This document shows positions 36,052 to 45,943 of a stretch of 64,000 nt of DNA, in pieces. Position numbers and translations under genes: made by a program. The notes beneath the pieces are model-generated. The model was not told where the DNA came from and did not search any database. It saw nothing but the letters and a program-made list of their open reading frames with translations. The DNA comes from Paracoccus aestuarii (lineage in GTDB: Bacteria; Pseudomonadota; Alphaproteobacteria; Rhodobacterales; Rhodobacteraceae), in contig NZ_CP067169.1 of NCBI RefSeq assembly GCF_028553885.1, positions 2,467,001-2,531,000 of the forward strand. The letters run 5' to 3'. Position 1 is the stretch's first letter; every line of letters begins with the position of its first letter.

Positions 36052-36465
36052 TTATGCCGGGGCGGCGGGCATGGCCAGTGGGGCCATCGCGGCCCGCAGC
36101 GCGCCCGGCAGGCGCAGCGGCCGCCCCGCCCCGTCCAGGCAGGCCAGCACCACCCGCGCGGTGAAGATCGCCCGCCCGTCGCGCAGCACGGCCTGGTCCA
36201 CCTCGATCCGCGCCGCGGTCATCCGCGCCAGCCCGGTGCGCACCACCAAGAGGTCGTCGAACCGCGCGGGCTGCAGGTAATCGGCCTGCAGGCTGCGCAC
36301 GGCAAAGACCGCGCCCTGCGCCTTCATCGCCACCTGGTCGATGCCCAGATCGCGCAGCCATTCGCTGCGGCCGCGTTCGATGAATTTCAGGTAATTCGCG
36401 TAATAGACGATCCCGGCCAGGTCGGTATCCTCGTAATAGACGCGCAGGGTCAGGTCATGGCTCAT
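36052..36465 (-). CDS. ybgC: Acyl-CoA thioesterase YbgC
   Basis: A 137-residue hotdog-fold thioesterase. The catalytic aspartate lies in RVYYEDTDLAGIVYYANYL, the 4-hydroxybenzoyl-CoA thioesterase signature. YbgC hydrolyses short- or long-chain acyl-CoA or acyl-ACP and is almost always linked to tol genes. ATG 36465 is chosen because it starts the typical MSHDLTLRVYYEDTD. It stands between ruvB and tolQ. The 35908-36051 gap holds no gene; it probably carries the tolQ promoter, but I could not place clear boxes. Confidence 0.93.
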   Translation of the reverse strand: MSHDLTLRVYYEDTDLAGIVYYANYLKFIERGRSEWLRDLGIDQVAMKAQGAVFAVRSLQADYLQPARFDDLLVVRTGLARMTAARIEVDQAVLRDGRAIFTARVVLACLDGAGRPLRLPGALRAAMAPLAMPAAPA

Positions 36466-36501
36466 GCGCGGCACGGTAATCGGCGCGCGGCCCGAAGGCA
36501 A

Positions 36502-37533
36502 TCACGGCTCGAACAGCGTCGCCTGCCCGGCGGGCTGCGGCGCCTCCAGCCCCAGATGGCGCCAAGCGCGGGCGGCCAGCATCCGGCCCCGCGGGGTGCG
36601 CGCGATCAGCCCCTGCTGCAGCAGATAGGGCTCGATCACCTCCTCGATGGCGTCGCGGCTTTCCGACAGGGCCGCCGACAGGGTCTCGACCCCCACCGGG
36701 CCGCCGCCGTAATGGTCGGCCATCAGCGTCAGGTATCGCCGGTCCGCCCCGTCCAGCCCCAGGTCGTCCACCCCAAGGCGGGTCAGCGCCATGTCCGCGA
36801 TCTCGCGCGTCAGGCGGCCATTGCCCTCGACCAGCGCGAAATCGACGACACGGCGCAGCAGGCGCCCGGCGATGCGCGGCGTGCCCCGGGCGCGGCGTGC
36901 GATCTCCCATGTGCCTTCGGGATCGGCGGGGATCCCCATCAACCGCGCGCCGCGCTGCACGATCAGGTCCAGCTCCGGGATCTCGTAAAATTGCAGGCGG
37001 GTGGGGATGCCGAAACGGTCGCGCAAGGGCGTGGTCAACAGCCCCAGACGCGTCGTCGCCCCCACCAGCGTGAAGGGCTGCAGCTCGATCCGCACGGTGC
37101 GGGCCGCCGGGCCCTCGCCGATGACCAGATCCAGCTCAAAATCCTCCATCGCGGGATAGAGGACCTCCTCCACCGCCGGGTTCATGCGGTGGATCTCGTC
37201 GATGAACAGCACGTCGCGCGATTCGAGGTTGGTCAGGATCGCCGCCAGGTCCCCCGCCCGCGCGATGACGGGCCCGGAGGTCATGCGAAAGTTCACCCCC
37301 AGCTCCCGCGCCATGATCTGCGCCAAGGTGGTCTTGCCCAGGCCCGGCGGGCCGAAGAACAGTGTGTGGTCCATCGCCTTGCCGCGCATCCGCGCGCTTT
37401 CGATGAAGACCTTCAGATTGGCGCGCGCCTCGGCCTGGCCCACGAATTCCGACAGGCCCTGCGGGCGCAGGGCGCGGTCCTCGGCATCACCCTCCTGCCG
37501 TTCGGGCCGCAGATCGGGGTCGGGACCGGTCAT
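36502..37533 (-). CDS. ruvB: Holliday junction helicase RuvB
   Basis: A 343-residue AAA+ motor that, with RuvA, drives branch migration of Holliday junctions. [12 protein letters not shown] opens the domain. Walker [10 protein letters not shown] is at 61-69, Walker B/sensor [10 protein letters not shown] and [19 protein letters not shown] follow, and the C-terminal winged helix closes with [17 protein letters not shown]. The ATG overlaps the htpX stop (ATGA). htpX separates ruvB from ruvA here. Confidence 0.97.
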   Translation of the reverse strand: MTGPDPDLRPERQEGDAEDRALRPQGLSEFVGQAEARANLKVFIESARMRGKAMDHTLFFGPPGLGKTTLAQIMARELGVNFRMTSGPVIARAGDLAAILTNLESRDVLFIDEIHRMNPAVEEVLYPAMEDFELDLVIGEGPAARTVRIELQPFTLVGATTRLGLLTTPLRDRFGIPTRLQFYEIPELDLIVQRGARLMGIPADPEGTWEIARRARGTPRIAGRLLRRVVDFALVEGNGRLTREIADMALTRLGVDDLGLDGADRRYLTLMADHYGGGPVGVETLSAALSESRDAIEEVIEPYLLQQGLIARTPRGRMLAARAWRHLGLEAPQPAGQATLFEP

Positions 37534-38465
37534 CCCCGGCCCCAAGGGGCGCGGGGCGGCTGCGATGCGCCGCTGCGCGGGATGCGCGAGGCCGCCGCAG
37601 AGGGGGCGGTCGGAGGCGCGGCGGGGGGGGTGCGCCCCTCCATCGCCATAAGCCGGGCGATGCGCTCCTCGGTGGGCGGATGGGTGGTGAACAGCCGGTC
37701 GGCGCGCAGGGCGTGCAGGGGGTTGATGATGAACATGGCCGCCGCGGCGGGGTTCTTCTCGGCCGGGACGTTGACGCTGCGGCCCGCCGCCTGGCTGATC
37801 CGCTGCAGCGCCGAGGCCAGCGCCCGCGGCTTGCCGCAGATGCGCGCGCCGGTGGCGTCGGCCTCGTATTCGCGGGCGCGGGATATGGCCATCTGCACCA
37901 TCATCGCGGCCATGGGCGCCAGGATCATCGCGATGATCCCGCCCAAGGCGCCGCCCCGCCCGTCGCGGCCGCCCGCGAACAGCATCATGTTGCCCATCAT
38001 CGCGATGGCCCCGGCCATGGTGGCGGTGATCGTCATGGTCAGCGTGTCACGGTGATGGATATGGGCCAGCTCATGGGCGATGACGCCCTCGATCTCGTCG
38101 GCCGACAGATGGTTCAGCAGGCCTTGGGTGACGGCGACGGCGGCGTTTTCCGGGTTGCGCCCGGTGGCAAAGGCGTTGGGCTGCTCGGTCGGCAGCAGAT
38201 AGAGCTTGGGCATCGGCATCTGCGCCCGGTCGGCCAGCCGCTTGGTCATGGCGTAAAGCTCGGCCCCCTGCCGGGGCGACAGCTCGATCGCGCCCTGCTG
38301 GCGCAGCACCATCTTGTCGCTGTTCCAATAGCTAAAGAAGTTCATGCCCCCCGCGATCAGCAGCGCGATCAGCGCGCCGCCCGATCCGCCCAGCATCCAG
38401 CCAAGCGCCATGACCAGCGCGGTCAGCGCCGCCATCAACATGAAGACCTTGACGTTTCCTGCCAT
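37530..38465 (-). CDS. htpX: HtpX-like membrane zinc metalloprotease
   Basis: A 311-residue M48-family protease of the inner membrane, which takes part in membrane protein quality control together with FtsH. Two N-terminal helices precede the zinc motif HELAH (H131, E132, H135), and further helices follow. PLYLL-type region [19 protein letters not shown] is typical. The last 30 residues are a Pro/Ser/Ala-rich extension. ATG 38465 sits seven bases after GGAGG. The gene is inserted between ruvA and ruvB and overlaps ruvB by 4 nt. Confidence 0.94.
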   Translation of the reverse strand: MAGNVKVFMLMAALTALVMALGWMLGGSGGALIALLIAGGMNFFSYWNSDKMVLRQQGAIELSPRQGAELYAMTKRLADRAQMPMPKLYLLPTEQPNAFATGRNPENAAVAVTQGLLNHLSADEIEGVIAHELAHIHHRDTLTMTITATMAGAIAMMGNMMLFAGGRDGRGGALGGIIAMILAPMAAMMVQMAISRAREYEADATGARICGKPRALASALQRISQAAGRSVNVPAEKNPAAAAMFIINPLHALRADRLFTTHPPTEERIARLMAMEGRTPPAAPPTAPSAAASRIPRSGASQPPRAPWGRG

Positions 38466-38480
38466 CATCCGTCCTCCGGT

Positions 38481-39188
38481 TCAGTCCTTGGGCGCCAGCA
38501 GACGCAGCGCCGCGCGGATCAACGCGGGCATGGCGGCCCCGGGTTCCCGCGCCTGCGCCTCGGCCACGGCGCTGGCCGCCTCCGACGGACCATAGCCCAG
38601 ATTGGTCAGCGCCGACAGCGCATCCGCCATGGCCTGGCCCGTCAGCGCGGCGGCCGAGGCCGGGCGGGCCGCGGCGCCCTGCGCCGGGGCCGCGGAGGGG
38701 CCGGGCTCGATGCCCGGTTCCTCCGCTCCGCCGCCCGCGGCAACGTCCCCTGCATCGATGGTCAGCGCGCCCCCCAGGGCCATGACCGAGGGCGCCTTGT
38801 CCTTCAGCTCCAGCACGATCCGCTGTGCCAGCTTCGGCCCCACGCCATTGGCCTTCCGGACCGAGGCCCAATCGCCAAGCGCGATCGCCCGACCCAGCCC
38901 CTCCGGGCCAAGGGTGCTCAGGATCGCCAGCGACACCTTGGCCCCCACTCCCTGCACGGATGTCAGCAGCCGGTGCCATTCCTTGTCCAGCATGGTCGGA
39001 AAGCCGATCAGCTGCATCAGGTCCTCGCGCACGACCAGTTCGGTATAGAGCGCAGCCGCCTGCCCCACCGGCGGCAGCCCTGCCGCCGTGCGTTCGCTGA
39101 CATGCACGATATAGCCCACGCCCCGCACGTCGATCAGCACCTGGTCATGGGCACGGTGCAGGATCACCCCGGCGATGCGCCCGATCAT
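38481..39188 (-). CDS. ruvA: Holliday junction protein RuvA
   Basis: A 235-residue junction-binding protein: OB-fold start [20 protein letters not shown], two helix-hairpin-helix motifs ([17 protein letters not shown] and [17 protein letters not shown]), an Ala/Pro/Gly-rich linker (about 150-185) and the RuvB-binding domain III near the end. The linker is longer than in E. coli RuvA. ATG overlaps the ruvC stop (ATGA). Confidence 0.96.
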   Translation of the reverse strand: MIGRIAGVILHRAHDQVLIDVRGVGYIVHVSERTAAGLPPVGQAAALYTELVVREDLMQLIGFPTMLDKEWHRLLTSVQGVGAKVSLAILSTLGPEGLGRAIALGDWASVRKANGVGPKLAQRIVLELKDKAPSVMALGGALTIDAGDVAAGGGAEEPGIEPGPSAAPAQGAAARPASAAALTGQAMADALSALTNLGYGPSEAASAVAEAQAREPGAAMPALIRAALRLLAPKD

Positions 39189-39682
39189 GCGGGCCTCGCC
39201 TGGCGCAGGCTGCGGCCCTGCAGATGGCGGGCGTGGCAGATGGCGATGGCCAAGGCATCCGCGGCATCCGGGCTTTCGAACTGCACGCCGGGCAGCTGGA
39301 CGCGCACCATGTGCTGGACCTGCTCCTTGCCCGCATGACCCACGCCCACGACGGTCTTCTTGACCGCGTTCGGGGCGTATTCCCCGACCGCGATCCCCGC
39401 CTCGGCCGGGGCCAGCAGGGCGACGCCCCGCGCCTGTCCCAGCTTCAGCGTGCCGGTCGCGTCCTTGTTCACGAAGGTCTGCTCGACCGCCGCCTCGTCG
39501 GGCGCATGGGCCGCGATCACCGCGCAGAGCCCCCGGAACAGGACCGACAGCCGCGACCCCAGATCCTGTGCGCCATCCGAATGGATCGTGCCATTGGCGA
39601 CGTGGCGGATGCGCGGGCCATCGACCTGGATCACCCCCCAGCCCATGTTCCGCAAACCGGGATCGATGCCCAAGACCTTCAT
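39185..39682 (-). CDS. ruvC: Holliday junction resolvase RuvC
   Basis: A 165-residue endonuclease that cuts Holliday junctions held by RuvAB. The four acidic residues of the metal site are D7 ([12 protein letters not shown]), E67 (AVEQTF), D139 and D142 ([14 protein letters not shown]). ATG 39682 gives the normal family length. It is the first gene of ruvC-ruvA-htpX-ruvB. The 100 nt upstream, toward dnaE, contain the motif described at 39755. Confidence 0.97.
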   Translation of the reverse strand: MKVLGIDPGLRNMGWGVIQVDGPRIRHVANGTIHSDGAQDLGSRLSVLFRGLCAVIAAHAPDEAAVEQTFVNKDATGTLKLGQARGVALLAPAEAGIAVGEYAPNAVKKTVVGVGHAGKEQVQHMVRVQLPGVQFESPDAADALAIAICHARHLQGRSLRQARPA

Positions 39683-39754
39683 GCTGCCCCCATTTTCTCC
39701 CACCTCTAGCACGAAGCGCGAACATCTATCCAGAGGAATGCCCGGAGCGAAGAT

Positions 39755-39768
39755 GGGTATTTGGGCAA
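39755..39768 (-). other. TTGCCCAAATACCC motif after dnaE
   Basis: Read on the minus strand, TTGCCCAAATACCC lies 15 nt after the dnaE stop. A near-identical copy, TTGCGCAAATACCC, follows the second dipeptide permease gene at 56761-56774. Both are in the sense direction, shortly after a stop codon. Confidence 0.5.
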
Positions 39769-39782
39769 CGAAGAAACGGCGG

Positions 39783-42700
39783 TCACTCCTCAAGGACGTC
39801 CAGCACGCCCGGCACGGCACGCAGGGCCTGGCGGGCGGGGGTGGTCAAGGGGGCGTCGTTTGCCACCTCGATCTCGATGATCTCGTCCTCGTGGCGCAGG
39901 CGCAGGCGGATCGGCCCGCGGGCGCGGGAGGGGGCGGCGATCTCGGCCGTGACGCGGGTCAGGACCTCGGCCAGGCGCGGGATGGTGTCGGCGCCCTGGA
40001 TCTCGACCGCGAGGCAGCCTGCGCCGGCATCGGCCACGAAATCCTCCAGCGCGGCCACGGAATTGGCCAGCATCTTGACCTGATCGCCCGAAGGCTCGAC
40101 CTTGACCTGCAGGACCACGTTCTGGCCCGGCTCCAGCTTGTCGCGCGACGCGGTCAGCAGGTCCGAGAAGACCGTGACCTCGTAGAGGCCCGTCGGGTCC
40201 GAGAGGCCCACGAAGGCATATTGCGTGCCCTTGGCCGATTTCCGCTCCATCCGGGCGGCGACGGTGCCGGCGATCTGGGCGACCATCGGGCCGTTCAGCG
40301 CGTCCTGGTTGATCTCGGCCAGGGTCATCACCTTCTTGCGCTTCAGCGGGGCCTGGTAATCGTCCAGCGGATGCCCCGACAGGTAGAAGCCGATGGCCTT
40401 GTGCTCCTCGCCCAGCTTCTCGGCGGGCAGCCAGATGCCGGTCAGGGGCGCGCGGGGCGGCGGCAGATCCTCGCCCCCGCCGAAGAGCGATGTCTGCGCC
40501 GAGGCCGCCTGCTCCTGCACCGCCGCCGACCAGGCGCAGAGCCCGTCCAGCGCCTTCATCACCCGCGCGCGGTTGTCGTCCAGCAGATCGAAGGCCCCCG
40601 CGCGGGCCAGCATCTCTAGCGGGCGCTTGCCCACGCGCTTCATGTCGACGCGGCGGGCCAGGTCGTGCATGTCGCGGAAGGGCGTCTGCCCGCGCGCCTC
40701 GTGGATCAGGCGCATGGCCTCGATCCCCACGCCCTTCAGCGCGCCCAGGGCATAGTGGATGCGCCCCGGCCCCACGGTGAAGGTCGGCGCCGAGCGGTTG
40801 ACGCAGGGCGGCACGATCTCGATCCCCATGCGGTCGCATTCGCGTTTGTAGACGGCCAGCTTGTCGGTCAGGTGGATGTCGCAATTCATCACCGCGGCCA
40901 TGAATTCGACCGGGTGGTTCGCCTTGAGCCAGGCGGTCTGATAGCTGACCACCGCATAGGCGGCGGCATGCGACTTGTTGAAGCCGTAATTCGCGAATTT
41001 CTCCAGCAGGTCGAAGACCTCGCCGGCCTTCTTCTCGGGCACGCCGTTGGCCACGGCGCCCTTGACGAATTTGGGGCGCTCCTTGGCCATCTCGGCCGCG
41101 ATCTTCTTGCCCATGGCGCGGCGCAAAAGGTCCGCGCCGCCAAGCGAATATCCCGCCATGACCTGGGCGATCTGCATCACCTGTTCCTGATAGACGATGA
41201 TGCCCTGGGTTTCGGCCAGGATGTCATCGATCGAGGGGTGGATCGATTCCAGCTCCCGCGCGCCGTTCTTCACGTCGCAATAGACCGGGATGTTCTCCAT
41301 CGGGCCGGGACGATAAAGGGCCACCAGCGCGACGATATCCTCGATGCAAGTGGGCTTCATGCGGCGCAGCGCGTCCATCATGCCCGACGATTCCACCTGG
41401 AACACCGCCACCGTGCGGGCGCTGGCGAACAGGTCATAGCTGGCCTTGTCGTCCAGCGGGATCAGGTTGATCTGGTTTTCCGTCCCCGGCGCGGGCTGAT
41501 AAAGTTGCCGTCCGTCGGCCGCGATGTGCAGCGGGCGGCCCTGCCCGTTGATCAGGTCCACCGCGTTCTGGATCACGGTCAGCGTCTTCAGGCCCAGAAA
41601 GTCGAACTTGACCAGCCCGGCCTGCTCGACCCATTTCATGTTGAACTGCGTCGCCGGCATGTCAGAGGCCGGGTCGCGGTAAAGCGGCACAAGCTGGTCC
41701 AGCGGCCTGTCCCCGATCACCACCCCGGCGGCATGGGTCGAGGCGTTGCGATAGAGCCCCTCCAGCTGTTCGGCGTAATCCAGAAGGCGCGCCACGACCT
41801 CTTCGCGGGCGGCCTCGCGCAGGCGGGGTTCCTCGGCGCGGGCCTTGGTGATGCTAACGGGTTTCACGCCCTCGACCGGGATCATCTTGGACAGGCGGTC
41901 CACCTGGCCAAACGGCAGCTGCAGCACGCGCCCAACGTCACGCACCGCCGCCTTGGACAGCAGCGCGCCGAAGGTGATGATCTGGCCCACCTTGTCCTTG
42001 CCGTACTTGTCCTGGACGTAGCGGATGACCTCCTCGCGGCGGTCCATGCAGAAGTCGATGTCGAAATCCGGCATGCTGACGCGTTCGGGGTTCAGGAACC
42101 GTTCGAACAGCAGGTTGTAGCGCAGCGGGTCCAAGTCGGTGATGGTCAGCGCATAGGCGACCAGCGACCCGGCCCCCGACCCGCGCCCGGGACCGACCGG
42201 AATGCCCTGTTCCTTGGCCCAATGGATGAAATCGGCGACGATCAGGAAATAGCCGGGAAACCCCATCTGCTCGATGATCCCCAGCTCGAAATCCAGACGC
42301 GCGGTGTATTCCTCGACCGTGACGGCGTGGGGGATGACCTTCAGCCGCTCGGCCAGACCGGCATGGGCCTGGCGACGCAGTTCCGTCACCTCATCATCGG
42401 CGAATTTGGGCAGGATGGGGGCGTGCTTGGCCACTGCAAAGGCGCAGCGGCGGGCGATTTCCACCGTGTTCTCGATCGCCTCGGGCAGGTCGGCGAACAG
42501 GACCGCCATCTCTTCGGCGGACTTGAAGTAATGCTGGGGCGTCAGGCGGCGCCGTGGCTGGGACTGGTCGACATAGGCCTTTTCCGCGATGCAGATCAGT
42601 GCGTCATGCGCCTCGTACATAGTGGTCTTGGGAAAATAGACATCGTTCGTCGCCACCAGCGGCAGATCGCGTGCATAGGCCAGGTCGACCAGACCGCCCT

Positions 42701-43253
42701 CGGACGCGGCCTCGGCGGCCATTAGCTGGCCGTTCTCGCCGGGATGGCGCTGCAGTTCGACATACAGCCGCCCCGGAAAGGCCGACGCCAACCGGTCGGC
42801 CAGCGCCTCGGCCTTGGCCCCCTGCCCCTGCGCGATCAGCAGGCCCAACGGACCCGTCGCGCCCCCGGTCAGGCAGATCAGCCCCTCGGCACGATCGCAC
42901 AGCTCATCCGCTGTCACATGCGGCAGCGCGCCCCCCTCGCGCAGATAGAGGCACGAGGACAGGGCCATCAGGTTCATCCACCCGTCGCGGTTCTGCGCCA
43001 AGAGGACAACCGGCCCCGTCGCATCCGCCGCCAGCGTAACCGTGCAGCCAATGATCGGCTGGATGCCCTTGTCGCGGGCCTTCACGCTGAATTCCAGCGC
43101 CGCGAACATGTTGTTCGTATCGGTCAGCGCGACCGCCGGCATGCCCGCATCCAAGGCAAGGCTTGGCAGTTTGCCTACCGGAATGGCACCTTCCAGCAAG
43201 GAATGCTCGGAATGTGTGCGAAGATGGATGAATCGGGGGGATTTTACGGTCAT
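39783..43253 (-). CDS. dnaE: DNA polymerase III alpha subunit
   Basis: The 1156-residue replicative polymerase. The N-terminal PHP domain starts [16 protein letters not shown]. The catalytic aspartates are D396 and D398 in [29 protein letters not shown] and [24 protein letters not shown] are palm and finger motifs, and a helix-hairpin-helix and OB domain follow ([15 protein letters not shown]). Length fits DnaE1. It is transcribed alone, divergent from the BMP-type importer. Confidence 0.98.
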   Translation of the reverse strand: MTVKSPRFIHLRTHSEHSLLEGAIPVGKLPSLALDAGMPAVALTDTNNMFAALEFSVKARDKGIQPIIGCTVTLAADATGPVVLLAQNRDGWMNLMALSSCLYLREGGALPHVTADELCDRAEGLICLTGGATGPLGLLIAQGQGAKAEALADRLASAFPGRLYVELQRHPGENGQLMAAEAASEGGLVDLAYARDLPLVATNDVYFPKTTMYEAHDALICIAEKAYVDQSQPRRRLTPQHYFKSAEEMAVLFADLPEAIENTVEIARRCAFAVAKHAPILPKFADDEVTELRRQAHAGLAERLKVIPHAVTVEEYTARLDFELGIIEQMGFPGYFLIVADFIHWAKEQGIPVGPGRGSGAGSLVAYALTITDLDPLRYNLLFERFLNPERVSMPDFDIDFCMDRREEVIRYVQDKYGKDKVGQIITFGALLSKAAVRDVGRVLQLPFGQVDRLSKMIPVEGVKPVSITKARAEEPRLREAAREEVVARLLDYAEQLEGLYRNASTHAAGVVIGDRPLDQLVPLYRDPASDMPATQFNMKWVEQAGLVKFDFLGLKTLTVIQNAVDLINGQGRPLHIAADGRQLYQPAPGTENQINLIPLDDKASYDLFASARTVAVFQVESSGMMDALRRMKPTCIEDIVALVALYRPGPMENIPVYCDVKNGARELESIHPSIDDILAETQGIIVYQEQVMQIAQVMAGYSLGGADLLRRAMGKKIAAEMAKERPKFVKGAVANGVPEKKAGEVFDLLEKFANYGFNKSHAAAYAVVSYQTAWLKANHPVEFMAAVMNCDIHLTDKLAVYKRECDRMGIEIVPPCVNRSAPTFTVGPGRIHYALGALKGVGIEAMRLIHEARGQTPFRDMHDLARRVDMKRVGKRPLEMLARAGAFDLLDDNRARVMKALDGLCAWSAAVQEQAASAQTSLFGGGEDLPPPRAPLTGIWLPAEKLGEEHKAIGFYLSGHPLDDYQAPLKRKKVMTLAEINQDALNGPMVAQIAGTVAARMERKSAKGTQYAFVGLSDPTGLYEVTVFSDLLTASRDKLEPGQNVVLQVKVEPSGDQVKMLANSVAALEDFVADAGAGCLAVEIQGADTIPRLAEVLTRVTAEIAAPSRARGPIRLRLRHEDEIIEIEVANDAPLTTPARQALRAVPGVLDVLEE

Positions 43254-43284
43254 GATCGGGACAGTATCGCAGGCTGACCAAACA

Positions 43285-43336
43285 GCGCAATTGCGCGGCC
43301 ACCGAATTGCGGGATAAGCAGGTCAAGGATTTGACC
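43285..43336. promoter_or_regulatory. Two inverted repeats in the dnaE/BMP-importer promoter
   Basis: GCGCAATTGCGC (43285-43296) is a perfect 12-bp palindrome. GGTCAA-GGAT-TTGACC (43321-43336) is a perfect hyphenated repeat just before the AAGGGG ribosome site of the ABC ATPase gene. A further TTGACC coincides with its TTG start codon (43350). A plausible promoter, TTGCGC (43291) - 16 nt - GATAAG (43313), would have its -35 in the first repeat and its start point in the second. Confidence 0.5.
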
Positions 43337-43349
43337 AAGGGGACAGATT

Positions 43350-44870
43350 TTGACCGAGACGCCCGTGTTCCGTGCCGAAGGGGTCGGCAAATCCTATCCC
43401 GGTGTGCGTGCCAATGACGACGTCTCGTTTCATGTCATGCCCGGAGAGATCCACGCCCTTCTGGGCGAGAACGGCGCCGGCAAATCGACCCTGGTCAAGA
43501 TGATCTATGGCTTGGTCCGCCCCGATGACGGGCGGATGACCCTGGGCGGCGCGCTCCATGCGCCGGCAGATCCCCGCGCCGCCCGCGCCTCGGGCGTGGC
43601 GATGGTGTTCCAGCATTTCAGCCTGTTCGACGCGCTGACGGTCGCCGAGAACATCGCCCTGGGGATGGAAAACCCGCCGCCGCGGCGCGAACTGGCCGCG
43701 CGGATCACCCGGGTCAGCCATGATTTCGGCCTGCCGCTGAACCCCGCGCGGCGCATCGTCACCCTGTCGGCGGGTGAGCGTCAGCGGGTCGAGATCATCC
43801 GCTGCCTGCTGCAGGACCCGCGCCTTCTGATCATGGACGAGCCCACCAGCGTCCTGACCCCGCAGGAGGCCGAGCTGCTGTTCGCCACCCTGCGCAAGCT
43901 GGCGGCGCAGGGCACCGCGATCCTCTATATCAGCCACAAGCTGGACGAGATCCGCGCCCATTGCGACCGCGCCACGATCCTGCGCCATGGCCGCGTCGTG
44001 GACAGCTGCGATCCCCGCGCCCATTCGGCCCGCGATCTGGCGGCGATGATGGTGGGCGGGCAGATGCGGGTGGTCGACCGCTCGGGGCGGCAGGCGGGCG
44101 ATGTGCTGCTGCGCGTCGCGGGACTGTCGCAGCCCGCGCCCAATGCGGAAGGCACGGCGCTCAAGGACATTGCCCTGACCCTGCGCGCGGGCGAGATCCT
44201 GGGCATCGGCGGCGTCGCCGGCAACGGCCAGGAGGAGCTGTTGGCCGCCCTGTCGGGCGAGGCGCCCTCCGCCCCCGGCACCGTCACGCTGGAAGGGGCG
44301 GACCTGTCGCGCGAAGGCCCCGACCCGCGCCGCCGCGCGGGCCTTCTGGCCGCGCCCGAGGACCGCTTGGGCCATGCCGCCGTTCCCGATTTCAGCCTGA
44401 CCGAAAACACCCTGCTGACCGCAGGCCCCCGTCGCGGGCTGGTGCGGCGCGGCCTGATCGATCACGCGGGCGCCCGCCGCTTTGCCGAGGAGGTCATCAC
44501 CGCCTTCGACGTGCGCACCCCCGGCCCCCATGTCGCGGCCCGCGCGCTGTCGGGCGGCAACCTGCAGAAATTCGTCATCGGCCGCGAGGTGCTGCAAGCG
44601 CCGCGCGTGCTGGTCGTGAACCAGCCCACATGGGGCGTCGATGCAGGGGCCGCCGCCGCCGTGCGCCAGTCGCTGCTGGATCTGGCGCGGCAGGGGGCGG
44701 GGGTCATCGTCATCTCTCAGGATCTGGATGAGCTTTTGGAACTGTCCGACCGTTTCTGCGCGCTGAACGAAGGCCGCCTGTCGCTGCCCGTGCCCACCGA
44801 GGGCCTGACGCTGGACCGCATCGGCCTGATGCTGGGCGGCGCGCATGGGATGGAGGAGGCGCGGATATGA
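43350..44870 (+). CDS. BMP-type importer ATPase (two fused domains)
   Basis: A 506-residue ATPase with two nucleotide-binding halves, of the kind serving BMP-family nucleoside importers (YufO/NupA-like). The first half has Walker A GENGAGKST and the altered signature LSAGERQRVE. The second half has a degenerate Walker A (GVAGNGQEEL) but a good signature, LSGGNLQKFVIGRE. This asymmetry is normal for the sugar/nucleoside class. Start is TTG 43350, seven bases after AAGGGG. It overlaps the first permease gene by 4 nt. Confidence 0.92.
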   Translation: MTETPVFRAEGVGKSYPGVRANDDVSFHVMPGEIHALLGENGAGKSTLVKMIYGLVRPDDGRMTLGGALHAPADPRAARASGVAMVFQHFSLFDALTVAENIALGMENPPPRRELAARITRVSHDFGLPLNPARRIVTLSAGERQRVEIIRCLLQDPRLLIMDEPTSVLTPQEAELLFATLRKLAAQGTAILYISHKLDEIRAHCDRATILRHGRVVDSCDPRAHSARDLAAMMVGGQMRVVDRSGRQAGDVLLRVAGLSQPAPNAEGTALKDIALTLRAGEILGIGGVAGNGQEELLAALSGEAPSAPGTVTLEGADLSREGPDPRRRAGLLAAPEDRLGHAAVPDFSLTENTLLTAGPRRGLVRRGLIDHAGARRFAEEVITAFDVRTPGPHVAARALSGGNLQKFVIGREVLQAPRVLVVNQPTWGVDAGAAAAVRQSLLDLARQGAGVIVISQDLDELLELSDRFCALNEGRLSLPVPTEGLTLDRIGLMLGGAHGMEEARI

Positions 44871-45943
44871 TCGCCCTCATCCCCCGCACCACCCCCGCCC
44901 CGCAATGGCAGCTGGCGACCCCCCTTCTGGCCGTGCTGGCCACGATGCTGACGGGCGGGCTTCTGTTCGCGATCATGGGCTATGACCCGGTGGCGGCGAT
45001 CCGCACGATCTTCTGGGACCCGCTGTTCGGCCCTGCATCCGGCTATTCCCGCCCGCAGCTGCTGGTCAAGGCCGCGCCGCTGATCCTGATCGCCTCGGGC
45101 CTCGCCATCGGGTTTCGCGCCGGCATCTGGAACATCGGGGCCGAGGGGCAATACATCATCGGCGCCATCACCGGCGCGGCCGTCGCGCTGGCCTTCTATC
45201 CGCTGGAGGCGTGGTGGCTGTTCCCGCTGATGGTCGCGGCGGGCATGGCCGGGGGCTGGGCCTGGGGCATGATCCCCGCGATGCTGCGGAACTGGTTCGG
45301 CGCGTCCGAGATCCTCGTGTCGCTGATGCTGGTCTATGTGGCGCAGCGGATCGCGGCCTGGATGGCCTTTGGCCCGATGCGCAACCCGCAGGGCATGGGC
45401 TTTCCCGGATCGCGCAACCTGCAGCAATACCCATCCGCGGCGAACCCGGAACTGATCGCCGGGACCGGCGCGCATTGGGGCGTCGTTGCGGCGGCGGTCG
45501 CCGTGCTGGGCACCTGGGTTCTGATGAGCCGCCATATCCGCGGCTTCCACATCCGCGCGGCAGGCACTGCGCCGCGCGCCGCGCGCTTTGCGGGCGTCAG
45601 GCCTGCGGTGCTGGTAGCCTTCTGCCTCGGCCTCTCGGGCGCGCTGGCCGGGGCGGCGGGGTTGTTCGAGGTCGCGGGGCCGGCGGGCCAGATCACCGAC
45701 CGGATCGGCGTGGGTTATGGCTTCACCGCGATCATCGTGGCGTTCCTGGGGCGGCTGCATCCGGTGGGGATCCTGCTGGCCGGGCTGCTGCTGGCGCTGA
45801 CCTATATCGGGGGGGAGCTGGCGCAGCTGACCATGGGCCTGCCCGCCGCCACCGTGCAGGTGTTCCAGGGGATGCTGCTGTTCTTTCTGTTGGGCTTCGA
45901 TCTGCTGACCCGCTTCCAGATCCGCCGGAGGGTGCGCGCATGA
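44867..45943 (+). CDS. BMP-type importer permease 1
   Basis: A 358-residue BPD_transp_2 (RbsC-like) membrane subunit with about nine or ten helices. GFRAGIWNIGAEGQYIIGA is the characteristic motif of nucleoside/simple-sugar permeases of this group, and FGASEILVSLMLVYVA and GYGFTAIIVAFLGRLHP follow. It forms a heterodimeric channel with the next gene's product. Start and stop both overlap neighbours (ATGA), so the operon is tightly coupled. Confidence 0.93.
   Translation: MIALIPRTTPAPQWQLATPLLAVLATMLTGGLLFAIMGYDPVAAIRTIFWDPLFGPASGYSRPQLLVKAAPLILIASGLAIGFRAGIWNIGAEGQYIIGAITGAAVALAFYPLEAWWLFPLMVAAGMAGGWAWGMIPAMLRNWFGASEILVSLMLVYVAQRIAAWMAFGPMRNPQGMGFPGSRNLQQYPSAANPELIAGTGAHWGVVAAAVAVLGTWVLMSRHIRGFHIRAAGTAPRAARFAGVRPAVLVAFCLGLSGALAGAAGLFEVAGPAGQITDRIGVGYGFTAIIVAFLGRLHPVGILLAGLLLALTYIGGELAQLTMGLPAATVQVFQGMLLFFLLGFDLLTRFQIRRRVRA

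Noticed and set aside
33613..38055. A 1480-codon open frame on the plus strand across the tol-ruv block, with Gly/Phe/Leu repeats
   Set aside because: It is the antisense of tolA repeats, tolR, tolQ, ybgC, ruvB and htpX, all well-supported genes. High GC makes antisense stops rare; the protein has no known domain.
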